A DNA stretch of 64,000 nucleotides from Lentisphaeria bacterium (GCA_017508385.1 JAFVZB010000068.1:124001-188000); one strand, 5' to 3'; counted from the stretch's first letter, positions 42,145 through 50,918 are shown. The notes: generated from the sequence alone by a model not told the origin. Translations and numbers: made by a program.

Positions 42145-42783
42145 TCACTTCTCCTTCTGAATACCGGCATTGCCGGCAACAAACCTGATATGATTACTTG
42201 CATGAGCGGAAAAACCATCTCCGCATCTTGCAGCAATAAAACTGCTCCTGAAATGCCCTGGCTGATAACTGTGAACATTCTCCTGACTGTCAATGCAGCG
42301 TGCATCGGCGAGTATTCTTTCGTATTCCTTGCGGTAGTACGCAACAAGATTGCCGTCCCTGGTATTGGCAAGACCGATTTCGGCAGCGAGCAGATATTGA
42401 AGAGCTTCAACAAAAGAATCATCGAAGAGCTCGGTGTCCTCGATTCTTCTGGTATAAACGAGAGTTATATCGTTATCATTGACAAAAATTTTATCAGCAG
42501 CCTTCCTGTATGGAACAGCCGGAAAAAGTTCATTGATACGGATAATATCCGGCGGCAACTGCATTGCGAATTGAAAATTCGGGTCAAATGGAGTCTCATT
42601 GAGCAGAGAAAGATGCAAAGCAGATACGGCAAAACTCCAAGTATGGTCACGCAAAACCCGATCCCGCAGCACCGGAAAAAAACGCTTACAGAGTTTCGCA
42701 TTGTTGTTTTCATCCTCGAAAGAAAGGATATTGGGAATGCCCAGCATATTGAGAGCAAGATTGCAAATCGAAACAGAGTCCAT
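42145..42783 (-). CDS. Tail tubular protein A (T7 gp11-like adaptor)
   Basis: 212 residues from ATG 42783 (MDSVSICNLALNMLGI), preceded by AAGGTGGTGATT. The pattern N-x-AL-x-x-LG ... CKRFFPVLRDRVLRDHTWSF ... FAMQLPPDIIRI is typical of tail tubular A adaptors that sit under the portal. A few more residues would be added by the 42792 start. Confidence 0.88.
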   Translation of the reverse strand: MDSVSICNLALNMLGIPNILSFEDENNNAKLCKRFFPVLRDRVLRDHTWSFAVSALHLSLLNETPFDPNFQFAMQLPPDIIRINELFPAVPYRKAADKIFVNDNDITLVYTRRIEDTELFDDSFVEALQYLLAAEIGLANTRDGNLVAYYRKEYERILADARCIDSQENVHSYQPGHFRSSFIAARCGDGFSAHASNHIRFVAGNAGIQKEK

Positions 42784-42897
42784 AATCACCACCTTATAAA
42801 AAACAGACGGATGAGGAAGATGAATAAAGAGCTGAAAGGAAAACTACCACCAAAAAAACCTTTATTTTCATCCATCTCCCCATCCGTCAAAAACAGA

Positions 42898-43800
42898 TCA
42901 GTTTTTCTCGTAGCAGAAAACCTGCAGGAGTTTTGCATCTTCGATGCGGGTCGCACCAGCCTTTACAGTAGCGAGAGCCTGCCAGCTGTCCCACTTGTCG
43001 TGGTTGGTGAAGATAGACATATTCATCTCCTTCTGCATGGCAAGCACGATACCGGACTTGCACCAAGCAGCGCAGAGGCGTGATTTGCCGCCGTCCACCG
43101 CAGTGGCTTTCAGACGTCCGGTGCGGACAAAGTGTATGCCGAGAAACTCAGAAGTGACACCTTTGAGCAGAGCCTGCAGAGCGTCATAATCACGACTGCG
43201 GACTTCAACACCTCTGGCAAGGTCATCCAGCTGAGTCTGAGTGATTGCCATATACACTTTGTTTGCCGGGTCATCGAGGTCGATGTCTGCATTGCCGAAT
43301 CGGCTGCGGACTTCGAGGATTTTCTCAACAGTAAGACCCTCGTTCTCACCTGAACCGCCCCAGGTGACAGGAATTTTCTGAGAGTTTGGCAGAGCGACCT
43401 GAGTGATACCCTCTTTGCCCTCATAAGCGACACCATCGAATGCGTTCTCGATAATAATGTCATCAATGACACGACCGAGAGCATAGCCGCCGGAAGCAAC
43501 AACGTCGCTGGTCGGGTCGAGAAGCAAGTCAAGTTTGTCCTGCCAGTCAATGAGATCACTCCATCCGTAAGCGAATCCCCAGACGGTACGTCTGTCGAAC
43601 TCAGTGTGAATAAGCTGAGTGTCGCTGTACCGGCTTTCGATGCGGACTGCAGAAGTAGGTTTGACCCGGTCAAATGTGCGCTTCTCACCTTCGAGCGGAA
43701 CGACTGTCACAAAAGGACGAAGCCGGGAACCCTTCTGTTGAGCAAGTGTGTAAACATTGCGTGAATACTGAGTGACGTAATTTTTGGAAAGTTCTGCCAT
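42898..43800 (-). CDS. Major capsid protein
   Basis: 300 residues, HK97-fold type as far as the pattern allows (AELSKNYVTQYSRNVYTLAQ, then DRRTVWGFAYGWSDLIDWQD). Preceded by AAGGAG and by a 273-bp gap holding a terminator and a promoter-like element, as expected for a gene expressed above its neighbours. Just downstream of the scaffold gene, the usual order. Confidence 0.82.
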   Translation of the reverse strand: MAELSKNYVTQYSRNVYTLAQQKGSRLRPFVTVVPLEGEKRTFDRVKPTSAVRIESRYSDTQLIHTEFDRRTVWGFAYGWSDLIDWQDKLDLLLDPTSDVVASGGYALGRVIDDIIIENAFDGVAYEGKEGITQVALPNSQKIPVTWGGSGENEGLTVEKILEVRSRFGNADIDLDDPANKVYMAITQTQLDDLARGVEVRSRDYDALQALLKGVTSEFLGIHFVRTGRLKATAVDGGKSRLCAAWCKSGIVLAMQKEMNMSIFTNHDKWDSWQALATVKAGATRIEDAKLLQVFCYEKN

Positions 43801-43965
43801 GATATTTTCTCCTTATTTTATTGGCATTTTTCCGTTAGTTGTCGCGTAAGACTCTTCATGGTTGCCCGACACCTGCCGGACCATTAGTTTCTGACCGCCG
43901 TCAAAAACTGAATAACATGAAGCATCCGGATCACCTGAAAGGAGATTGCCCATAGCTTTAAGTTT

Positions 43966-43982
43966 CTGTTTTTAATGTAGCA
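43966..43982 (-). promoter_or_regulatory. Shared 17-bp phage promoter element, capsid copy
   Basis: TGCTACATTAAAAACAG leftward, identical to 30718-30734, located 166 bp before the capsid start and after the scaffold terminator. Confidence 0.5.
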
Positions 43983-44011
43983 TAATGCGGTAAAAATTAT
44001 TTCCCTGACAC

Positions 44012-44059
44012 AAAAAAGGGACTGTCGCCCACTTTTTTTTTGAAGCATGGCGACAGTCC
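44012..44059 (-). terminator. Terminator between scaffold and capsid genes
   Basis: Leftward GGACTGTCGCC / GGCGACAGTCC, an 11-bp perfect stem with a 19-nt A-rich loop, followed by C and six T. It lies 15 bp past the scaffold stop. Confidence 0.85.
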
Positions 44060-44073
44060 GGTAAGGTAAAAAC

Positions 44074-44967
44074 TTACCCCTGAGAAATAAGAGCAACAAG
44101 ACGTTTAGCCTCAGCCACAGCCCGATCATGCCCGGGATGATCGAAGTGATAGATCGGATTGTCGGGGTCGGCATAAATTGCATCAAGCTGCTGCTGCGGA
44201 GTGGAAACACTCTGGCTGATATCAGAATTTTTCAACTTGCTTTCGCTGATTGACTCGCCGATTTTTGCAAGAGCCTCAAAAATCTGATAATTATTGGTCA
44301 AAGCTTTTTCCAGGAAAATCTCTTTGATTCCGAAAGTGGTAAGAGCCTTGTCCACCTGAGCGATTCTTGCCGGCAGATTGCTGCCGTATTGCTGCTGAAG
44401 TTTGGACATAGTCTCATCATACTCTTTATTCTGAGCCGCGACAGCCATCTCCTGAGCGGCACGGAACCGTTCAATGTCAAAAGCAAGAGCCTGCTCAAAA
44501 ACATCCTGACTCAAATTCTGAGAGAAAGCAAACTCCCTGAATTTCTGCATTGCGCCTTCGTCAAGAGTGATACCTTCAGGCAGCTCAACGTTATCGACCG
44601 AATACTTGTCTGCAGCATCAGGACGTCCGAGAGCTGAATAAAAAGCGTCTTTTTCCTCCTGAGTTGAATTCTGATCAGGCAGGGCAATTTTATTTTTACC
44701 GATCATTTTTTGAGCGTTGACATAACTCTTAGCGAGAGTGGTAAAATTTTTTATTGAGTCCAGGCAGGGCTCACCTCGCAAATCTTCGGGCAGACACTCA
44801 CGCCAGTTTTCTCCCAAAAAGCCCTGGCTGTCGATCATGCCGGAGTAATCAAATGTATCACCGGCACCGACAGAAGAGTCTTTGTCTGCTGCTTCATTCG
44901 GAACAATCTGTTGCTCATCGACCACGGCGGAATCACCGCCTGAGAGAATAGTTTTTGTCTCTTCCAT
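44074..44967 (-). CDS. Capsid assembly scaffolding protein
   Basis: 297 residues, acidic and helical. The pattern ENWRECLPEDLRGEPCLDSI then FTTLAKSYVNAQKMIGKNKI and GRPDAADKYSV is the standard scaffold/assembly protein of T7-like and related phages. Directly upstream of the capsid gene. Confidence 0.87.
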   Translation of the reverse strand: MEETKTILSGGDSAVVDEQQIVPNEAADKDSSVGAGDTFDYSGMIDSQGFLGENWRECLPEDLRGEPCLDSIKNFTTLAKSYVNAQKMIGKNKIALPDQNSTQEEKDAFYSALGRPDAADKYSVDNVELPEGITLDEGAMQKFREFAFSQNLSQDVFEQALAFDIERFRAAQEMAVAAQNKEYDETMSKLQQQYGSNLPARIAQVDKALTTFGIKEIFLEKALTNNYQIFEALAKIGESISESKLKNSDISQSVSTPQQQLDAIYADPDNPIYHFDHPGHDRAVAEAKRLVALISQG

Positions 44968-44969
44968 AA

Positions 44970-45464
44970 TTATAACCTTTCAAGTCGTCTGACCAGCTCA
45001 ACAATCTGAGCAGGAGTAAGTTTGTGTTTTGCGATAAATCTTTTGAATTCGGGCGTTGAAGTTCCCAGAGCAGGATCGAACGCCGGCAGCTCACTTTCGG
45101 GTATATCCCAAATTGCAAGCTGCTCGACAACTTTTTTGTGTTCTTTTTTTACTTCTGCTGCCGGAGCAGAAGTACCGCCTTTTGGCGGAGCATCACCAAT
45201 AACGATGCGGGATTTTTCACACTCATCCTGAAGAGCAGAGGTATTGACCTCTTCCTCTTCGGCATCGGGAAACGGCGACATAGTCAGAGGCAGCACAGCA
45301 GCTTCAACGAAACTGCCTTTGACCTCTTCATAAAACGCCTTCACTTTTGGAGTCAGTGCATTTTTCCCGGGCTGCATCTTAACGCTTCCGTTTTCAATGA
45401 CAGCCACAAGGTCGCCACTGACTTCAGAAAAAATCTGATTTCCGTTAATTTTGAAATTGCTCAT
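44970..45464 (-). CDS. Phage structural-module protein of unknown role
   Basis: 164 residues with an N-terminal FKINGNQIFSEVSGDLVAVI segment, an acidic middle (FPDAEEEEVNT) and a C-terminal helix (TPAQIVELVRRLERL). It sits between Bbp19-like and scaffold genes. No family assigned. Confidence 0.55.
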   Translation of the reverse strand: MSNFKINGNQIFSEVSGDLVAVIENGSVKMQPGKNALTPKVKAFYEEVKGSFVEAAVLPLTMSPFPDAEEEEVNTSALQDECEKSRIVIGDAPPKGGTSAPAAEVKKEHKKVVEQLAIWDIPESELPAFDPALGTSTPEFKRFIAKHKLTPAQIVELVRRLERL

Positions 45465-45658
45465 TTTTTCTCCTGTAAAATTTTTCTTATCTCACAAACA
45501 ACCGACCTCCTGCCTTGCAGGTAAGCCGCCAAATTGGCATCTGCGATGTATTCTGCATCATTCATCTGAGCAAAAATTTCAAGCTCATGTAAAACAGCCG
45601 CTCCTTCGGGAGTCTCAAAGAGCCGGCGAAAAAGAGAAACTATCTTCTCGGAGTACAT
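45461..45658 (-). CDS. Bbp19-like phage protein
   Basis: 65 residues from ATG 45658 (MYSEKIVSLFRRLFETPEG). The pattern F-x-T-P-E-G-x-x-V-L-x-x-L...GRRSVVCEIRKIL fits the Bbp19 family found next to podoviral portals. Start chosen because GGGGG lies upstream and the longer frame would run into the portal gene. Confidence 0.68.
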   Translation of the reverse strand: MYSEKIVSLFRRLFETPEGAAVLHELEIFAQMNDAEYIADANLAAYLQGRRSVVCEIRKILQEKK

Positions 45659-45659
45659 A

Positions 45660-47297
45660 TCAGACCCCCTTTCCCGACATAACAGCTTCAAGCGGACTGC
45701 CCGGTTCAGGAGCCTTACCAAGATTATTGCCGAGTATGCCGGCCCCCTGCATAAGCTGCGCTGCCGCCTGCTGCTGAGCCTGCTGCTGAGCCCTTTTCTC
45801 TCTGATTTTTTTCCGCTCTCTTACCGGAACCAACATAGCCGGATTGACACCATTGACAAGTGCAATTTCCCTTGAGACCTCATCGAGATTGAAATTATCA
45901 ACAACGTCAGGCTTGATTGCCATAATGTTTTGCAAACTTGCCTCAGTCTGCAGCCAACCCAAAACTTCGAGTTTTTTGAGACTTCGGGCGATTTTTGAAA
46001 CAAAATTTATTTTATAAGTGCTGTTATCCTGAAGCACCTCCGGCACTGGCGGCAGTTTCCCCTGCCTTGCCAAAAGACCGAAAACCCGGTGAATTATCAC
46101 AGCAAAAAGTTCAGAGTGCAGATTGCCGGCAATTGGAGCGAAGGGGATCATTTTTCCCTCGTTGCGAATTTCCGCCTCGGTGGCTGTAATCTGCCGCAGA
46201 TCTCCGAGCGGGTCAAAAATGTCCCAGAAAAACCCCTGTTTGACAGTGGTACGCTCTTCCTGAATATCCCGATACAGAGAAAGTAAATCAGCGGCATTGG
46301 GTAACACCTCCGGCTTCTCGCCATTCATTCCGCGCTTGTAAGGAATGATTGCACCGGGAGATGTATCAAAGACTTTTGAAACCATTGTACCGTCAGGAAC
46401 AAGATAACTTGGACTTGATTGTTTTTCCCTTCCGACAATGTAAGCCTGCCGCATTCTGTTCAACATTCTTATATCCGGCAGCAAGTCAATACCAGGTCCC
46501 CGTCCATATTGCTCATTGCTTGCCTTCTGAAAACGGCAAACAGCAAACGGAGATTCCACAAACCCACCCTCGGAAATGACAGTTTTGCTTTGGATGTCAA
46601 TGTAAACGTCAGCAAATGGCATATTTTTTGCATCGATCATTTTAGGATTGCGCTTCTGTCGAGGGAAAACGGCGTGCAAAAGCACATATTCATTGTCCAT
46701 CAACTTATTGTCCCTGGCATCGGCAATGACTTTTTCGGGAAGATTTTTCTCATCGAATTCCTGAAGCATCTGGCGGGCAGTCATTTTCAGTTCAACAAAA
46801 ATGGTATCGACTTTCCCCTTGGCACTTTCTGCATAACAGACAGTCTCAACTGGATAGCACCGAAAAACCAGCGGATCCGGGTCAGCAGAGTCTTCACAAT
46901 AGACGATTCCATCGAGACCGCAGGCGAGGTTATTGAGAGTCTCAATAAGTACACTTGACCAGTTAGAGTTAGCCAGAGCCTCAGCAACAATTCTTGTAGC
47001 TTCAGAGAAAAACTTTTTGACCTCGTCATCTTTTTCCAGCTGACGATCTCGTGGAGACAATTCAAACCACCTCTGTTCAGGCGGAGCCATCCAGTTGTAC
47101 ATACCGGCAGCCAAACGTTGACGAGCCTGCACAGCAGTGGTATCAAAAATATCAGCGGCACGCTCACCGCCTTCAGTTTTATCCGGCTGTTCAGTAGGCA
47201 TACAAAACCTGCGAGCCTGCTGCCAAACTTGCAGCCAATACCCATCCCGTTTAGCCTTCAACCGTTCATAACGGGAAACAAGAGCAGCAACATCCAT
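45660..47297 (-). CDS. Portal / head-to-tail connector protein (T7 type)
   Basis: 545 residues. N-terminus RYERLKAKRDGYWLQVWQQA then RRFCMPTEQPD and AADIFDTTAVQARQRLAAGM are typical of the T7-like head-tail connector family (PF12236-type). A Gln/Ala-rich C-terminus (QQQAQQQAAAQ) ends near SGKGV. GGAGG precedes the ATG. Confidence 0.92.
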   Translation of the reverse strand: MDVAALVSRYERLKAKRDGYWLQVWQQARRFCMPTEQPDKTEGGERAADIFDTTAVQARQRLAAGMYNWMAPPEQRWFELSPRDRQLEKDDEVKKFFSEATRIVAEALANSNWSSVLIETLNNLACGLDGIVYCEDSADPDPLVFRCYPVETVCYAESAKGKVDTIFVELKMTARQMLQEFDEKNLPEKVIADARDNKLMDNEYVLLHAVFPRQKRNPKMIDAKNMPFADVYIDIQSKTVISEGGFVESPFAVCRFQKASNEQYGRGPGIDLLPDIRMLNRMRQAYIVGREKQSSPSYLVPDGTMVSKVFDTSPGAIIPYKRGMNGEKPEVLPNAADLLSLYRDIQEERTTVKQGFFWDIFDPLGDLRQITATEAEIRNEGKMIPFAPIAGNLHSELFAVIIHRVFGLLARQGKLPPVPEVLQDNSTYKINFVSKIARSLKKLEVLGWLQTEASLQNIMAIKPDVVDNFNLDEVSREIALVNGVNPAMLVPVRERKKIREKRAQQQAQQQAAAQLMQGAGILGNNLGKAPEPGSPLEAVMSGKGV

Positions 47298-47300
47298 GTA

Positions 47301-47507
47301 TTAACCTCCGAGAATAGTTTTCTTGATAGAATTGTCACCGGTGTTATTTCCGGCAAGAATGGTTTTGGTCCTGCCATAATTACCAGCCATTCTTTTGCGT
47401 TCAGTTCTGACCGCGCCCTGCACCTGTTCTGAGGAACTTGCAGTATTGATAGGCGTCGGATCCGGATCGTCCGGAGTAGTAATGTTCGATTTTTTCGCTT
47501 TAGTTGA
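47301..47507 (-). CDS. Small phage protein upstream of portal
   Basis: 68 residues from ATG 47507 (MSTKAKKSNITTPDD), preceded by a perfect AAGGAGGT. The repeated KTILAG/KTILGG motif near the end resembles short phage proteins found beside portals. Function unknown. Confidence 0.58.
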   Translation of the reverse strand, partial: STKAKKSNITTPDDPDPTPINTASSSEQVQGAVRTERKRMAGNYGRTKTILAGNNTGDNSIKKTILGG

Positions 47508-47542
47508 CATAAAAGACCTCCTTGTTGATGATATAAGATACC

Positions 47543-47935
47543 TCATTGCGTGTTCAAATATTGCAACAGAATAATTCTGCCCTCATTTTCTCTGACGAAA
47601 GCTGCACCAGTAACCGAAAAATTCATTGCAGCTAAAAGCCTGATGAGAGTTCTCTTTTTTTCGGGAACAGTAGCAAAAACAACACTGCCGAAGATCGGAA
47701 AGAGCTTTTTTGCTTTGCGGAAAGCAGATAACACAGTAGAAAAGTGGATATTTATTCCGGCAACTGGAAGAAAGTGGATAATAACGCCATCGCCGCATAA
47801 CAACGTAGCGAAAAAGACCCCGACATACCGCCCGGAAACTTCGCGTATATTCCAGACATATCCATGTGCAATATGCCACATAACTTCCTCAGCGGTGACA
47901 CATGGGATTGTTGTTTTCTCAAAATTGACTCTCAT
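47543..47935 (-). CDS. GNAT-fold-like phage protein between terminase and portal
   Basis: 130 residues from ATG 47935, overlapping the terminase end by 4 bp. Pattern TAEEVMWHIAHGYVWNIREV ... GVFFATLLCGDGVIIHFLPV ... LLAAMNFSVTGA suggests an acetyltransferase-like fold, similar in style to the protein at 39467. Assignment weak. Confidence 0.45.
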   Translation of the reverse strand: MRVNFEKTTIPCVTAEEVMWHIAHGYVWNIREVSGRYVGVFFATLLCGDGVIIHFLPVAGINIHFSTVLSAFRKAKKLFPIFGSVVFATVPEKKRTLIRLLAAMNFSVTGAAFVRENEGRIILLQYLNTQ

Positions 47936-49416
47936 ATTTTCCTCAACCCGCCGACAGTTTTTGCGTGAATGACTGCAGTACCGGTATTGACCAGCCCCAA
48001 CTTCCAAGCCTGAGCCATTGTGCGGAACGAGTCAGCTGCATGACTCGACCAGTCGTGAAGCGGATGACTCTTGTAACAACCGTGCTTTTCGTCCCACTCT
48101 TTTTTGTATGCTTCAAGAGCTTTGCGTCCCTCTGCAGTCTTACTCTCATCGAACCAGCAGTACCCGAGCATCTCCCTGCAATTTTCGATACCGCCCATTA
48201 AATCGACATTGGTTGGAATGCGCTCAAATTCACAACCGAGCTTTCTGGCGGTCTCCATGCGGGAAACTCCAGAAGAAAGTTCACGCACCGCAATATCATG
48301 CGGAGCAAAATGTCGAGCATACCGATACTCTTTTTCTCTCAATACATTGATGTAATGTCCGAGACTTTCACCATTATTTGAGTAGAAATCGATGACCCTG
48401 ATTTCTTTGCCATAGAATTGAAAAAACCAAATAGAGGTCTCATCGGACATACCGAGGTCCCACGCAGTAAAAACAGGCAAATAAGGATTGTAAGGAATTT
48501 TGCAAATTCTGTTTTCGGCATAAATTTTCTGAAAAACCTTGCCGTAATAACTTCCATCCTGAACGACTTCAAAAGCCTCATCAACGTAGCTGGGATATTC
48601 CTGCTTGATTTTCTCGTGATAAATATCCTCCTGGATAGTGTACCAAGCCATCTGCTCTTCAGAGAGAGCAATTCCGAAAGAATCATATAATTTATCGAAG
48701 TAATTCAATAACCTGGCAGGAATAACAACCGTGCGAGGGTCAGCTACATACTTTTTATCCTCGTGCCACGGATAAAAATGCAGCATAAAATCCCGTTTGT
48801 CGAGCGGTCTGCCGACAAGCATTTTAGCCTTTGCCCGCTGAACCATATCGAAAAAATGTCCGCTGTTACCCATGGCCGTGCTCTCAACGAAACAAAAAGA
48901 ACCGGAGTGAACAGCAGGGAAAGAGCCGGTTAAAATTTCATCAGCTTTTTTTGGAGACTTAGCACAAACCGGACCGAACTCAGAGACATGCAGAAATTGA
49001 CATGTACCGGAACGGGCTGAAACCATCACCTTTATGCAAGAACCGTTTTTGAAGTGCAGTTCACCGTCAGCAGAATACTGCACAACCGGACACCAGTCGC
49101 GCAACTCCTTGGGTAAAGCTTCGTAAGGGTGGACAACCTTGGCAGAGAAAATATCAGCTGCCTTTTCTTTTGTTTCAGCAATTATAATCGAGGTAAAATT
49201 TGGACGAAAAATAGCGAAGTCCAACCCCATGATATCGATCAGTGTTGTAAACCCGAGCTGCCGCGCCTTGAGAATAACATTAAAGTACCAATAGTCATCG
49301 AAAAACTTCTCCTGCTGTGGTCTCATGACAAATTGAACATCATCTCCGTGCTCATCAATAATACGATACAGATTGTTGATGCGCCACTTCTGACTGCCTA
49401 CCGCATTGACTTCCAT
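47932..49416 (-). CDS. terL: Terminase large subunit
   Basis: 494 residues. Motor domain with Walker A-type LKARQLGFTT, Walker B region FCFVEST, and a nuclease half containing TAWDLGMSDETSIWFFQFYG and HDWSSHAADSFRTMAQAW, the usual end of terminases. It overlaps TerS by 19 bp. Packaging motor of the phage. Confidence 0.93.
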   Translation of the reverse strand: MEVNAVGSQKWRINNLYRIIDEHGDDVQFVMRPQQEKFFDDYWYFNVILKARQLGFTTLIDIMGLDFAIFRPNFTSIIIAETKEKAADIFSAKVVHPYEALPKELRDWCPVVQYSADGELHFKNGSCIKVMVSARSGTCQFLHVSEFGPVCAKSPKKADEILTGSFPAVHSGSFCFVESTAMGNSGHFFDMVQRAKAKMLVGRPLDKRDFMLHFYPWHEDKKYVADPRTVVIPARLLNYFDKLYDSFGIALSEEQMAWYTIQEDIYHEKIKQEYPSYVDEAFEVVQDGSYYGKVFQKIYAENRICKIPYNPYLPVFTAWDLGMSDETSIWFFQFYGKEIRVIDFYSNNGESLGHYINVLREKEYRYARHFAPHDIAVRELSSGVSRMETARKLGCEFERIPTNVDLMGGIENCREMLGYCWFDESKTAEGRKALEAYKKEWDEKHGCYKSHPLHDWSSHAADSFRTMAQAWKLGLVNTGTAVIHAKTVGGLRKI

Positions 49417-49865
49417 TGTTCACTCCATGCCTGGAACATCGAGACCGCCTCAGCGTTGATAGAGTTTTCGACTTCGATTTTGTCCTTGTAGTGTTCAGCA
49501 TTGTTGTTTTTGAGCAGGAATTGAGCGAAGGACGAGTTTTGCGTACCATCCAAAGCACCCTCCATGCGATTAGCAGTAATCGTCTGATGAATAAGTTCAG
49601 CTTGATAAGCGAGCTCATCATCTCCCTTGCGCCAACGGGTAAATTCATTGCGTAAAATAGAAATATAAGAGCAGAAGCCCTCAATTGAATAAGGTGCGGG
49701 ATTGGGAATGCGCTCGACTCCATCTTTGGTAACAACAGTTTTAGTCCTTCTGTCGCATTTAGCAAAATACTTGCGAGCTGCCTCGGCGAGAGCCTCAGCG
49801 GTCCAGGAAGTTGCTTTTCTTGGACGACCAATTTTTTTTGAAGAAAAATTTCTTACATCAGCCAT
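49398..49865 (-). CDS. terS: Terminase small subunit
   Basis: 155 residues. KKIGRPRKATSWTAEALAEA start and YSIEGFCSYISILRNEFTRW DNA-recognition region; HYKDKIEVEN near the end. Resembles the gp3-type (P22-like) small terminases. Located just before TerL. Confidence 0.82.
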   Translation of the reverse strand: MADVRNFSSKKIGRPRKATSWTAEALAEAARKYFAKCDRRTKTVVTKDGVERIPNPAPYSIEGFCSYISILRNEFTRWRKGDDELAYQAELIHQTITANRMEGALDGTQNSSFAQFLLKNNNAEHYKDKIEVENSINAEAVSMFQAWSEQWKSMR

Positions 49866-49965
49866 AAAAGAAACCTTGCGGGAAATTTTTGATAAATATA
49901 AATTGAGTAAAGCATCAAGGAGTTGTAATTATTTTCAAAATTTTTGGAGAAATAATGTTGACAAA

Positions 49966-50187
49966 TCACTCAGCTGAAACTAAACGGCATTCGAGATAAG
50001 CTCTGAGAGCCCATCCGGTAATCATGTATCCGCCTCGATCACACCTTGCAGCCAAAACGCCCTGGCGGCACATTTTTCTGACAGTGGAAGGGTGACGGTG
50101 AATGATAACGGCGATCTGTTCTACGGAGTAGCAGCAGTTCTCATAAAAGCGAACCGGCTCGGAAGAAGTTTTAACTTTTTTATCCAT
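49966..50187 (-). CDS. HTH DNA-binding protein, first gene of late operon
   Basis: 73 residues: CYSVEQIAVIIHRHPSTVRK followed by GVLAARCDRGGYMITGWALR, a MerR/excisionase-type HTH. It is transcribed in front of the terminase genes and may start the late programme or act as the excisionase. Iterated motifs lie directly upstream. Confidence 0.65.
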   Translation of the reverse strand: MDKKVKTSSEPVRFYENCCYSVEQIAVIIHRHPSTVRKMCRQGVLAARCDRGGYMITGWALRAYLECRLVSAE

Positions 50188-50214
50188 GCTATAACCTTTA
50201 TAAGAGATGTAATT

Positions 50215-50267
50215 CTAATGAAGCATCCTAATGCAAAAAGAGCGAAATCTAATGCAACTTAATGCAA
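50215..50267. repeat. Iterated CTAATGCAA motifs before the late operon
   Basis: Copies at 50228-50236, 50249-50257 and 50259-50267 (last TTAATGCAA) and a partial one at 50215-50220. Spacings of 21 and 10 bp equal about two and one helical turns, so sites face the same side of the helix. Likely operator of the first late gene's own product or another phage regulator. Confidence 0.6.
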
Positions 50268-50638
50268 AATATAGCACAAAGCGACAAAAAATATTTCCCT
50301 GCCGCCAAGCTCACCGGTGGACATGAATCAAAAATGGCGAAAAAGGATGTAAAAACAGAGCAAAGCTGTGAAAGCCTGAAGAGCGTGAGAGGAGTGTAAA
50401 TAGAATGCTGTTGAAGTGCACGCGCGCGCGAGATAAAACGCTGGTAAAAAGCTAATAAGAAATAAAAACATTAAGAAAAAGAAATCCCATTTTGTTGTCA
50501 TTAAGACAACAGGAGGGAAAAACCGACTATCAGAACGAAGCGAAAGCGGCAACATAAACATAAGCTGAAACCGTCACTCGAGCCACCACAAACGTCATAC
50601 AAATTGACATACAAAAACAAGACAAAATAAAAACAAAC
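50268..50638. other. Gene-free right arm of the prophage
   Basis: About 370 bp with no convincing frame. It holds a small hairpin (TGTTGTC/GACAACA, about 50493-50511), an alternating CGCGCGCGCG tract near 50424, and A-rich stretches toward the attachment site. Probably promoter/operator and integrase arm DNA. Confidence 0.5.
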
Positions 50639-50668
50639 AAAAAGCACCTCAAGAAAAATCTGAGGTGC
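50639..50668 (-). terminator. Terminator downstream of tRNA-Leu, phage-borne
   Basis: Leftward GCACCTCA / TGAGGTGC perfect 8-bp stem with 9-nt loop followed by TTTTT, 17 bp past the tRNA 3' end and just inside the prophage. Confidence 0.82.
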
Positions 50669-50676
50669 AAAGACAA

Positions 50677-50711
50677 AAAACCAATGGTACCCGGAGCGGG
50701 ACTCGAACCCG
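50677..50711. repeat. Right prophage attachment site (35 bp)
   Basis: Identical to 14797-14831; here it forms the 3' end of the intact tRNA-Leu gene. Bases on both outer sides differ from the left copy. Confidence 0.93.
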
Positions 50712-50768
50712 CACTTCTTTCGAAAGAAGATTTTAAGTCTTCTGTGTCTGCCATTCCACCATCCGGGC
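50685..50768 (-). tRNA. tRNA-Leu (UAA)
   Basis: 84 nt including encoded CCA. Acceptor GCCCGGA pairs with TCCGGGT (one G-U), anticodon stem-loop GAAGA-CTTAAAA-TCTTC with anticodon TAA, long variable arm CTTTCGAAAG, and TPsiC arm GCGGGTTCGAGTCCCGC. The prophage is inserted at its 3' end and leaves it intact. Confidence 0.97.
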
Positions 50769-50820
50769 AACATCAATATAAAATAAGTGTTATTTTCATT
50801 TTTTCAAGCCGAAAACAAAT

Positions 50821-50855
50821 AAAAAACCGCAAACTGCAAAGCAATTTACGGTTTT
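50821..50855 (-). terminator. Terminator of GT2 gene
   Basis: Leftward AAAACCGTAAATTGC pairs with GCAGTTTGCGGTTTT (two wobble pairs) and is followed by a T-rich run. Nearly the same hairpin ends the unit at 51723-51758. Confidence 0.85.
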
Positions 50856-50918
50856 GTGCAGATTACTGTTCTTTATTCTGAGTCAACCTGTTTTATCTTG
50901 TTTCCAAGTGTCTCATAT

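Larger units (their letters stand above)
14797..50711. mobile_element. Temperate T7/podovirus-like prophage integrated in tRNA-Leu(UAA)
   Basis: About 35.9 kb between 35-bp direct repeats, with an integrase next to the left end, a repressor/operator region, an early rightward operon and a late leftward operon. Structural genes are in T7-like order (TerS, TerL, portal, scaffold, capsid, tail tubular A, tail tubular B, internal virion proteins, fibres). No transposase, no phage RNA polymerase and no DNA polymerase were seen. All core morphogenesis genes have intact frames, so it may be inducible. A lysin was not recognised. Confidence 0.92.

Noticed and set aside
50328-50776. Two leftward ORFs over the prophage right arm and tRNA
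   Set aside because: They run through the tRNA gene, have no ribosome site and low-complexity composition; treated as chance frames.
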